A stretch of 13,137 bases of DNA from an uncultured Coriobacteriales bacterium (GTDB lineage: Bacteria; Actinomycetota; Coriobacteriia; Coriobacteriales; UMGS124): assembly GCA_934662525.1 (NCBI GenBank), contig CAKUKJ010000024.1:1-13137 (forward strand), given 5' to 3'. The notes under the pieces were generated by a model. That model saw only the letters and a list, made by a program, of their open reading frames with translations. It did no database searches and had not been told where the DNA came from. Numbering within the stretch: position 1 is the stretch's first letter; each line of letters begins with the position of its first letter. Of the stretch, positions 5,733-12,562 are shown piece after piece. The position numbers were made by a program, and so were the translations under genes.

Positions 5733-6548
5733 ATGGTCTTGGCGGCGGTGCCTTCGCGGCTGGGGTTTCCGGCGGCCTTTTCACCGGATGTGTGTGCCGA
5801 TGCCGCTCGCGCCCCTCTCAAGTTCATGCTCACCACCCCGAGCTGCGTGCCTGTGGTTCCTGGTTTTGAGGACACGGGCACCGAGGTGGACGCAGTACAG
5901 ATTGCAGAATCTGTGACCTGGCCCGAGGCCGTGGGCTTGGGTGAGATGATGAATTATCCGGGCATCCTCGCCGGGGCGAGCAATCCCACGGAGGAGGTCT
6001 GCGCCACGCTGCGTGCGCGCAAGACGGTGACGGAGCACTATTCCACTCCTGAGTGCGACCGCGGCCTGAACGCCTGCATGGCTTCCGGCATCTCCGCCTG
6101 CCATGAGTCCACGCGTGCCATAGACGTTGTGGCCAAGACGCGTTTGGGCATGTACGCGCAGATTCGGCAGGGTTCGGCCTGACACAACCTGCATGACCTA
6201 ACCCCTGCCATTGTGGGGCACAAGGTGGACACGCGGTTCTGCTGCCTTGTGACCGATGACTGCCACCCCGACACGCTCCTTGCGCACGGCCACTTCGACT
6301 ATCTGCTGCGCCTGGCAGTGCGAGAGGGCATCGACCCCTTCGAAGCCATCTAGATGGTCACCATCAACACGGCCACATGCTTCCAAATGCAGGCGGATTT
6401 GGGCGGCGTGACGCCCGGCAAGTGTGCCGACCCTGGGGTGGACGTGCTCAGGGCCTTCGTGTTCGAGCGCCATCATGCGACGGGGCTGCATGCCGCCGGC
6501 TTCGTGCGAGGTCTGGGCATATTTGCCTACGCGCTTGCCTTGAGATAG
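5733..6548 (+). pseudogene. ade: Adenine deaminase remnant (truncated at both ends, two nonsense codons)
   Basis: One frame reads through adenine deaminase sequence from about 5787: FMLTTPSCVP, GLGEMMNYPGILAG, TEHYSTPECDRGLNA, CHEST, RLGMYAQIRQGSA, then TGA at 6180-6182. HNLHD, GHKVDTRFCCLVTDD and GIDPFEAI follow, then TAG at 6351-6353, then MVTINTA, LGGVTPGKCAD and a stop at 6546-6548. From recalled relatives, the first stop replaces Trp (TGG to TGA) and the second Gln (CAG to TAG). Intact enzymes have about 570-600 residues. Here the amidohydrolase N-terminal part with its HxH metal motif is gone, as is the C-terminal third. The functional enzyme would convert adenine to hypoxanthine and ammonia. 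The end overlaps the convergent gene's 3' end, so a deletion or junction probably removed the rest. Confidence 0.85.
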
Positions 6549-8230
6549 CGGGTTGAAGGACCGGCACCCTCCACGATAAGGAGGCCCTGCTTTACCATGT
6601 CGTTGAGCAAGGTTTTCGCTTTGGTCGATCCGATGCCGAGGAGCTCTTGGGCTTCAATGCGACGTATCTCGCCGTTCTCGATGACAAAGTGCATGACGAG
6701 CTCTCGCTCTTCCCGGGGAAGGAGCCGACGTTTGCGCCTGTACTGCGTGACCTCGATGCGGAACTGCTCGGGTTCGGCGGGGTTGCTCATGCTGGCGTTG
6801 CGGACGTTGGCCCTGTCGAAGGCCTCCTTGTGCATCATTGTCGCAGACACGGGTGGGTCGTAGAGAGACCGGCCGTGCCCCTGGCTTTCCCAGATGTCTA
6901 AGATGCGCTCAACTGCCATATCGTGGGGAACGGCGCGTCCGGATCCGGTTTGGGCCGCATATGTCGCCGAGGTTGGCACGGGGCTCGCACCTGAAGTCGG
7001 CGTGTCGTCATCGGGGCGCGTTTGAAAGACAAGCGTTGTTCGGTCGGGATTGAATTCCTCCCTGAGAGTGGGCAGCGGAAGGTCGGCCCAGGCGCATGCC
7101 GCACGCATGACGTCAAAGCCGCTGCCGATGCGCTCTCCGATTCCAGCAAGGTTGAACATCCTCATAAGTATGGTATTGCGAGAATCAGACTGACCACCTT
7201 GTATTGCCACTTCGCTTGGCATGCGCAAACCGCCAGGGTTGGCAAAGATGACTCGGCCGGGTTCTCGTAGTATGACGCAGCCGCGCCTGCCGTAATAATC
7301 AGCATGGACGAGTGCATTGGCAAGGGCTTCACGCAAACCTTTGTGCATGGGTGTGTCGTCGATGCGCTGCATGTTGGGCGCGAGCGCAAACGGCCGAGGA
7401 ATGCCTTCAGTTACTTTTACACAGACTTTGCACCAAAAGTCAAAAACGTTGCCACTCCAGGTGCCATCCATGCTTGCAACTCGGTCGTCCCAGCGTCTGT
7501 CACCCAGGCGCGTGCGATAGTCAAGAAAAAAGTTCGGGTACTCGCGTATTATCTCGTAGTCATACCCGAACATGAGAAGCCCTGCGCGTGTTGGGTGGAG
7601 CCCATGAGTGCGCTCGCTATGGCCAATTGCGCCGAGCCTCATGAGGAAGTCCAGATCAGACAGCTGGTTCCAAGGGTGGTCTTCTCGACGCAGCTTGAAG
7701 ACATTGCGGTAAGCGGAAATTGTTTCGTTGCATAACGAGTGCAGCTCAAATTCTTCGAGCACAAGCCGGTCAAGGTCGTTTCCGCTCTCGCGCATGAGCA
7801 TCTTGAGCTCTTCAGGCGTGCAGTGATAGTCTCCCTCGCCATTGCGACGAAAGGAGCCGGACGAAAGGTTGCCTCGTATGTATATGGGTCGGTCTTGGCG
7901 TGGGGCTCGTGGGACGGTGATGGCGATGCATTGCCTGCCTTCTCGCACTTCAATCACGACATCGTTGTTGGTCAGGAGGTTCGCGCTGACGCAGTCGCGG
8001 TTGTTGAGCCCGTCCCAAAGGCTTTTGACCAAGGCCTCGGGGTTGTCTACCCCGCAGGTGGACAGGTTTCCCTGGGCATCTTCCTCTACGCCGAGCAGGA
8101 TGGTTCCGCCGTCGGTGTTGGCGAACGCCGAGTACGTTTCCCACAGACTTCTCGGCAACCCGTTCTGGGCGGCTTTCACCTCAAGTTTGTTGCCCTCCCT
8201 GAGGGATTCGAAAGATTCGCTCCACTCCAT
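6527..8230 (-). CDS. AlbA_2 (Schlafen-type) / HATPase-like protein with C-terminal winged helix, probable regulator
   Basis: The start is taken as ATG 8230 (567 residues); an in-frame TTG at 8242 would add four residues but lies inside the operator and has no better ribosome-binding site. The N-terminal region (about 10-130) matches the AlbA_2/Schlafen-type domain: EGNKLEVKAAQ, then AFANTDGGTILLGVEED. The middle region matches the HATPase_c_4 type: LREALANALVHADYYGRRG and IGERIGSGFDVMR. A ~75-residue low-complexity linker follows, then a winged helix-turn-helix at the end (ELLGIGSTKAKTLLNDMVKQ). Such proteins are usually annotated as ATP-binding or RNA-binding regulators, and some occur in defence loci; no partner gene is present here. 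It is a single-gene unit, convergent with the ade remnant. The four-half-site operator at its promoter fits autoregulation through the winged helix. Confidence 0.85.
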   Translation of the reverse strand: MEWSESFESLREGNKLEVKAAQNGLPRSLWETYSAFANTDGGTILLGVEEDAQGNLSTCGVDNPEALVKSLWDGLNNRDCVSANLLTNNDVVIEVREGRQCIAITVPRAPRQDRPIYIRGNLSSGSFRRNGEGDYHCTPEELKMLMRESGNDLDRLVLEEFELHSLCNETISAYRNVFKLRREDHPWNQLSDLDFLMRLGAIGHSERTHGLHPTRAGLLMFGYDYEIIREYPNFFLDYRTRLGDRRWDDRVASMDGTWSGNVFDFWCKVCVKVTEGIPRPFALAPNMQRIDDTPMHKGLREALANALVHADYYGRRGCVILREPGRVIFANPGGLRMPSEVAIQGGQSDSRNTILMRMFNLAGIGERIGSGFDVMRAACAWADLPLPTLREEFNPDRTTLVFQTRPDDDTPTSGASPVPTSATYAAQTGSGRAVPHDMAVERILDIWESQGHGRSLYDPPVSATMMHKEAFDRANVRNASMSNPAEPEQFRIEVTQYRRKRRLLPREERELVMHFVIENGEIRRIEAQELLGIGSTKAKTLLNDMVKQGLLIVEGAGPSTRYLKASA

Positions 8231-8241
8231 GACGCGGTCCA

Positions 8242-8301
8242 ATCGGTCGCTAACGGACGTTTTGCGCCACTATACCATAAAACGTCCGATTCGCGTCCGA
8301 T
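8242..8301 (-). promoter_or_regulatory. Nested-dyad operator overlapping the promoter of the 6527-8230 gene
   Basis: Four half-sites related to CGTCCGAT lie symmetrically around 8271: ATCGGTCG (8242-8249), AACGGACG (8252-8259), CGTCCGAT (8283-8290) and CGTCCGAT (8294-8301). The inner pair extends to a perfect 10-bp inverted repeat, CGGACGTTTT (8254-8263) with AAAACGTCCG (8279-8288). The minus-strand -10 TATAGT (8274-8269) sits in the spacer, and the half-sites on each side are one helical turn apart (10 and 11 bp). A bound repressor would cover the -10 and the start site. Confidence 0.7.
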
Positions 8302-8302
8302 A

Positions 8303-8769
8303 ATCAACCTTACATGCCTTGCTTTGCCAGATGACGACAGACCAGGTTTTCTGTGGCGGAGGTTCGCGTTGTCGTGTGCCGGCGGTGATTGTCCAGAACG
8401 TGGGCCCAATCCATCGGTCATCCGACCTGCCCTCCCGTGGGTTTTACGAGAGGGGGCGTCTGCGCAGGGTGCGGGCGTGCCGCGGGGCCGTATACTTGGA
8501 TGTCGATATCGGGGCTTTTCGAGTTGCCCCGGGGTCGTCCGCTTGAGGCGGGCACCCGTATCGTGAGGCTTGCTACATCCAGTGCCACGCAAGTCGCGCC
8601 CGTCCCGCCGCCAGTCGGGCAGGTCGCGCGCCTGGAGACGTGCCGAGCGCCGCCTGATCGCCGCCCGCTCCCTCACGCCGTCATTCAGATGGCCCTGCTG
8701 CCGTGGCGCTGCTGACGCGATGTCGCCGCCCGGCTTGGCGTTCGCAGGGCGCAGATTGGACGTTTTCGC
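8303..8769. other. 467-bp gene-free region, probable helicase leader
   Basis: No open frame here has a ribosome-binding site or recognisable domain. A TATACT (8491-8496) is a possible plus-strand -10 without a visible -35. If used, it gives the helicase a leader of about 265 nt. The segment from about 8560 on is GC-rich and can form many stems, none specific enough to name. Confidence 0.4.
8491..8496 (+). promoter_or_regulatory. -10 candidate for the DEAD-box helicase gene
   Basis: TATACT on the plus strand, flanked by GC-rich sequence, with no recognisable -35 at 16-18 bp upstream. It is the best -10 in the gap before the helicase. Confidence 0.3.
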
Positions 8770-10482
8770 GTGTCTACCAACGAAATAACCCGCTTTGACC
8801 AGCTTGGACTTTCCGAGAAGACGCTTGCCGCCGTGGCCGACCTGGGATACGAGTCGCCTTCTCCCGTGCAGGCCGGCGCCATCCCCGCCGTGCTCGAGGG
8901 CCGCGACGTCATGGCTGCGGCGCAGACGGGCACCGGCAAGACGGCCGCCTTCCTGCTGCCCACGCTCGACCGCTTGGGCCATGCCGCCAAGGGGCAGGGC
9001 GTGCTCATGCTCGTCGTGACGCCCACCCGCGAGCTCGCCCAGCAGATCGAGGCCTGCGCGCGCGTCATCTGCAAGCATACGGGCCATCGCTGCACCGTCG
9101 TGGTGGGAGGCGTGGGCTACGAACCTCAAAAGGCCGCGCTGGCACGTGGTTGTGACGTGCTCATCGCCACGCCCGGCCGCCTCATCGACCTCATCGAACA
9201 GGGCGCGGCCAACCTCTCCGACGTGCGCACCCTTGTGCTCGACGAAGCCGACCGCATGCTCGACATGGGCTTCGCGCCCGCCATGCGCCGCATCGTGGCC
9301 AAGACGCCCGCCGCACGCCAGACGCTGCTTTTCTCCGCCACGCTGGGCGACGACGTCCTCGCCAACACGAAGGACCTGGTGCGCGACCCGGTGCATGTGG
9401 AGATTGCCCACAAGGGCACGGCAGCCCAGACCATCGACCAGTACGTGCTCGGCGTGACCGAGAAGGAGAAGGTGCGCATCCTCATCGAGGTGCTGCGCCG
9501 AGAGGGAAGCCGGCGCGTCATCGTGTTCTGCCGCGGCAAGTACCGCGCCGACATGGTGTGCCGCAAGCTCAACAAGGCCAGCATCACGGCGGCGGCCATC
9601 CACGGCAACCGCTCGCAGAGCCAGCGCGAGACAGCGCTTCGCCGCTTCGCCGCAGGTGAGGCTGACGTGCTTGTGGCCACCGACGTGCTCGCCCGCGGGA
9701 TCGACATCGCCGAGGTCTCCTACGTGGTGAACCTCGACGTGCCCAGCGACGCCGAGGACTACATCCACCGCATCGGACGCACGGGCAGGGCCGGACAGTT
9801 CGGCTGGGCGCTCACCTTTGTGTCCGAGGCCGAGTATTTCGACCTGCGCGACATCGAAGCCCTCATGGGCAAGCTCGTGCCCGACTACCCTCGCGCTGAG
9901 GGCATCGACTGCGGCACCGACGCGTTCGTGCTCGATCCCGCCCGCAAGCCCACCGACAAGCTGCCCAGCAAGAAGACCCGCAAGAAGCTGGCGGAGCAGC
10001 GCGCTTCCGCCGAGGCGGCCGGCCAGGCTGGCCGCAGCGTGCAGACCGGCGTGGCTGCCCCGGGAGGTCGCGCCGGCGGCCGCGGGCAGGGTCAGGCACG
10101 CAGAGCAGGCAAGAAGGCCGAGGGCGGCACGCAGCCGACAGCGGTGACGCCGGGAGATGCCGCCGCGCAGGGTCAGGAGCAGGGCCAGGACGGTTGTCTC
10201 GAGACCGGGCAGGCGAATCGCTCGTCCCGCAGCTCCCGTTCGCGCGGCCGTCGCCACGGCGGTGCTGCGAGCGGCGTTTCCCGCGCCTCAGGCACGCCGG
10301 TTGCCCGGGGCGTCTCCAACGAGGCCGGTTCTTCTTCCAAGGCACATCGCGGTGGTGCCGGCCGCTCGACTTCTGCCACGACGCAGTCGCGCACGCCCTC
10401 CCGTCCTGCCAACGCCTCCGACCCGGCTGGCAAGCCCCGCCGTCGTCCCGGCGACCACGGCGGCTACAAGCGCGGGCTGTAG
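8770..10482 (+). CDS. DEAD-box ATP-dependent RNA helicase with basic low-complexity tail
   Basis: The start is GTG 8770; no other usable start exists in frame because TGA occurs at 8713-8715. The 570-residue product has all family motifs in order: Q-motif region (FDQLGL to SPVQ, 9-34), AQTGTGKT (51-58), PTRELA (85-90), TPGR (134-137), DEAD (158-161), SAT (189-191), VIVFCRG, ATDVLARGID (303-312) and HRIGRTGR (333-340). It unwinds short RNA duplexes in the cytoplasm, with roles in ribosome assembly, mRNA turnover or cold adaptation. Residues ~395-570 are a disordered tail rich in Lys, Arg, Gly, Ser, Ala and Gln, which usually adds nonspecific RNA binding. The Shine-Dalgarno is weak (only GGA at 8758-8760), and the gap upstream leaves room for a long leader, both consistent with translational control. 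RhlE or DeaD subfamily cannot be settled by eye. Confidence 0.95.
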   Translation: MSTNEITRFDQLGLSEKTLAAVADLGYESPSPVQAGAIPAVLEGRDVMAAAQTGTGKTAAFLLPTLDRLGHAAKGQGVLMLVVTPTRELAQQIEACARVICKHTGHRCTVVVGGVGYEPQKAALARGCDVLIATPGRLIDLIEQGAANLSDVRTLVLDEADRMLDMGFAPAMRRIVAKTPAARQTLLFSATLGDDVLANTKDLVRDPVHVEIAHKGTAAQTIDQYVLGVTEKEKVRILIEVLRREGSRRVIVFCRGKYRADMVCRKLNKASITAAAIHGNRSQSQRETALRRFAAGEADVLVATDVLARGIDIAEVSYVVNLDVPSDAEDYIHRIGRTGRAGQFGWALTFVSEAEYFDLRDIEALMGKLVPDYPRAEGIDCGTDAFVLDPARKPTDKLPSKKTRKKLAEQRASAEAAGQAGRSVQTGVAAPGGRAGGRGQGQARRAGKKAEGGTQPTAVTPGDAAAQGQEQGQDGCLETGQANRSSRSSRSRGRRHGGAASGVSRASGTPVARGVSNEAGSSSKAHRGGAGRSTSATTQSRTPSRPANASDPAGKPRRRPGDHGGYKRGL

Positions 10483-10536
10483 GCGGCGCTTCAACGAGCA
10501 CGTTGGGGTTGGGCGGCGATGCCTCGAGAGTCCCGG

Positions 10537-10729
10537 TGTTTCCGCAAAAACGGGGTTCTCCAGCCATGCCGCCCTACCTCTCAGGTGCTTGCGCGCACTC
10601 AATTCCTCCTCGCGAGGCATTTTTCGCCCGTTTTCCCGTGCTACGCGATGCCGTTTTGCTCTCAGGAGGTTTCCCATGCGTTGCTTGCGCTTGGGCGCAT
10701 GGCTGGAGAACCCGGGAAATGCGGAAACA
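10537..10729. repeat. 193-bp element bounded by 32-bp imperfect inverted repeats
   Basis: Left arm 10537-10568 and right arm 10698-10729. Their outer 10 bp (TGTTTCCGCA) and inner 16 bp (GGGTTCTCCAGCCATG) are perfectly complementary, separated by 6 unmatched bp in each arm. With a one-base bulge the match continues inward (CGCCC with GGGCG). The 129 bp between contain direct repeats. No obvious target-site duplication flanks it and no ORF is inside. It could be a small non-autonomous mobile element or repeat family member, or an RNA cruciform in the helicase 3'UTR. Confidence 0.7.
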
Positions 10730-10829
10730 ACTCGCGCATTTTTGGCCGGCGCTCGTCTTATGTGCAAGCCAGCGCATGGAGAGGCGCATCGCGTGCTTCC
10801 AGCACATAGAACCAGTCGAATAGAACCTG

Positions 10830-10858
10830 TTGAGCCTGACGTGGCGTAAAGGTTTACC
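10830..10858 (+). promoter_or_regulatory. Promoter candidate for the exported rhodanese/hydrolase genes
   Basis: TTGAGC (10830-10835), 17 bp, TTTACC (10853-10858); an alternative -10, TACCAT, begins at 10855. The -10 is a poor match, so this is tentative. It would give a leader of about 25 nt before ATG 10890. Confidence 0.35.
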
Positions 10859-10889
10859 ATAGGCGCGTCCGTCTATGAGGGGAGAGCAC

Positions 10890-11612
10890 ATGGGAAATGG
10901 ACGAACTGGGGGGCTGACGCGACGCGAGCTTGTGACGCTTGGGACTACCGCCGCGACGGCGTTGCTGTTAGCGGGGGGCACAAGCCTCGCATGGGCCGCC
11001 GCAGACGCTGCGTCGGCAGCTGCGGGCCAGTCTCAGGGCAGCGGCTTGAAAGGCGTCGGCGGCTCAGAATCAGGCGTCGCAAAGGCTGCCGGCTCCCAGA
11101 AGGAGAGCTCGGACGCCGGCTCAAAGAGCGACGGCTCCTCATCCTCCAATTCCGAATCCGCAGACTCCAAGGCCTCCGACTCCAAGAAGGAAGTCGGCGG
11201 TTCTGATGCCGCGAGCGCCGAGGGGAACAAGGCGCGCAAGTTCAAGGAGATTCCGGCCGACGCGCTCATCTCGGTTGATGATCTGTACGAGCTGTTCTCC
11301 GATGGCGCGCTCAAAGACCGCAGCGTGTACGTCATCGACATCCGCAGCCATCGCGACTACCAAAACCAGCTTATCGAGGGGTCGCGCAACATTCCCGCTG
11401 GCAGGCAGTTCGACATCCGCATGGACGAGATCCCGCAGGACAAGCAGGTTGTCCTTGTGGCGCTCAAGAACAGCAACCGCCTGGCCGAGTGCTGGTTCAC
11501 GCTTATCGCCAACGACTACGACGACGACCTCGTCAAGGTGCTCGACGGCGGCGTGAGGGGGTGGGTTGACGCAGGTCACCCCACGCTAGAGGACCAGTTC
11601 CTCGGGTGCTGA
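10890..11612 (+). CDS. Tat-exported rhodanese-like domain protein lacking the catalytic cysteine
   Basis: ATG 10890 is chosen over ATG 10875 because AGGGGAGAG sits just before it. The product has 240 residues. The Tat signal is LTRRELVTLG (9-18), then a hydrophobic stretch to AWAAA (34-38). Residues ~42-115 are a Ser/Gly/Lys-rich disordered linker. A rhodanese fold occupies ~121-235 (VIDIRSHRDYQ, IEGSRNIPAG, VLDGGVRGWVDAGHP). The active-site loop reads VVLVALKNSNRLAE (187-200), and the position of the sulfur-carrying Cys is Leu192, so sulfur transfer by the normal mechanism is not expected. The only cysteines are C201 and the C-terminal residue C240. It is followed by two more exported proteins, one also rhodanese-like. 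It may bind or present a ligand or act as a partner of the active rhodanese; this is inference. Confidence 0.82.
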   Translation: MGNGRTGGLTRRELVTLGTTAATALLLAGGTSLAWAAADAASAAAGQSQGSGLKGVGGSESGVAKAAGSQKESSDAGSKSDGSSSSNSESADSKASDSKKEVGGSDAASAEGNKARKFKEIPADALISVDDLYELFSDGALKDRSVYVIDIRSHRDYQNQLIEGSRNIPAGRQFDIRMDEIPQDKQVVLVALKNSNRLAECWFTLIANDYDDDLVKVLDGGVRGWVDAGHPTLEDQFLGC

Positions 11613-11741
11613 GGCACCTGCGGCTGAGGGGCACAGGCTGCATCCAGGTGCATCGTGCGCGGGCGAGCGCAGGGTTGCTGAAAATACCAGGTAACGGGCG
11701 CGCCCTGGTCGAGCAGTGCGGGGCGCAGCGAAGGAGATGCC

Positions 11742-12557
11742 ATGGACAATTCGACGCAAGCTGAAGGAATCACGAGGGCGCAGGCCCTCGGCGTGGGGGC
11801 GGCGGCCCTCGGTGCTACGGTTGTTGGCGGCTTTGCGGCAGGCGCGCCTCGTCGGGCCTGCGCCGATGAGCCGGTCGGGCAGGACGAGGGCGACTACAAC
11901 CCTTACTCCGGCGTGGCCGAGGATATCGAGTACACACCAAGCGCCGACGGCCATGTGAGCGCCTATGCGATGCCGCAGATGACGTATGCTGACGAGCGCG
12001 CCGCAAACCCCAAGCGCGTGCTTGTGGTGGTGGACTACCAGGTGGATTTCGTCGACGGCGGGGTGTTCGGCCGCATCGAGCCCGCCGTTGCCATCGAGGG
12101 CGCCATTTGCGAGAAGATTCAGGAGTATCGCGACCGCGGCGACATCGTGGTCTACACGATGGACACCCACCCGGCCGACGAGTACGCCGCCACGCGCGAG
12201 GCCACGGTAAACCCGCCGCATTGCGACCCCGCCACCGAGGGCTGGCAGCTCTACGGTCGCGTGCGCGACCTACTCAACCCCGACAACGCCACGCTCGTCA
12301 TGACGGGCACCTATGGCGCGCCTGGTTTGGTGTGGGTCATCGATGGCTACCGTGAGCAGGGCATACAGATCGAGTCGGTGGAGTTTGCGGGCGTCTCCAC
12401 CACGTGCCGAGTACTGCACAACGCCATCATCGTGTACAACTTCTTCCCCGAGCTGCCCATGATTATGGACGCGGCCACCACGGCAAGCTATACCGACGAG
12501 CGCACAGAGGAGCAGCTCGAGGAGCTTGAGGCCTGGGGCTTCATAGTGAAAAGGTGA
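11742..12557 (+). CDS. Exported isochorismatase/nicotinamidase-fold cysteine hydrolase homologue, probably catalytically altered
   Basis: AAGGAGA lies 4 bp before ATG 11742; the product is 271 residues. The N-terminus is a degenerate Tat-like signal (ITRAQALGVGAAALG, one Arg only) ending near RRACADEP (37-44). The hydrolase fold spans ~90-271: VVVDYQVDFVDGG with Asp98, YTMDTHPADEY with Asp141/His143, and NPPH with His160, all as in nicotinamidases. Aligning GVSTTCRVLHNA (217-228) to the family pattern GVCTDICVLxNA puts Arg223 at the nucleophile position, with a Cys one residue earlier. The segment VMTGTYGA places Thr188 where the catalytic Lys is expected. Two of three catalytic residues therefore appear changed, so it may be a pseudoenzyme or use a shifted Cys. 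It lies 129 bp after the first rhodanese-like gene and 5 bp before the second. Confidence 0.8.
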   Translation: MDNSTQAEGITRAQALGVGAAALGATVVGGFAAGAPRRACADEPVGQDEGDYNPYSGVAEDIEYTPSADGHVSAYAMPQMTYADERAANPKRVLVVVDYQVDFVDGGVFGRIEPAVAIEGAICEKIQEYRDRGDIVVYTMDTHPADEYAATREATVNPPHCDPATEGWQLYGRVRDLLNPDNATLVMTGTYGAPGLVWVIDGYREQGIQIESVEFAGVSTTCRVLHNAIIVYNFFPELPMIMDAATTASYTDERTEEQLEELEAWGFIVKR

Positions 12558-12562
12558 GCGAT

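Larger units (their letters stand above)
10483..10889. other. 407-bp non-coding region with inverted and direct repeats
   Basis: No convincing gene: open frames crossing it on both strands have no domain, and they run through the inverted repeat. Besides the 32-bp inverted repeat (10537-10729), it has CTCTCAGG at 10578-10585 and again at 10659-10666, GCTTGCGC at 10587-10594 and 10683-10690, and ATGCCTCG/CGAGGCAT at about 10519 and 10613. No U-tailed terminator for the helicase was found. Confidence 0.5.

Noticed and set aside
8240..8242. TTG start for the AlbA_2/HATPase gene
   Set aside because: It overlaps the outer operator half-site and has no Shine-Dalgarno; ATG 8230 is the simpler choice.
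7739..8566. 275-residue plus-strand open frame
   Set aside because: It is antisense to the AlbA_2/HATPase gene and passes through its operator; there is no domain and no ribosome-binding site.
8176..10257. 693-residue minus-strand open frame across the helicase gene
   Set aside because: It is a stop-free shadow of a high-GC gene on the other strand. It has no recognisable domain, an odd composition rich in His, Ala and Gly, and lies opposite a clear DEAD-box helicase.
10519..10809. Open frames crossing the 10537-10729 inverted repeat
   Set aside because: They translate both repeat arms into unrelated peptides and have no domain or good ribosome-binding site.
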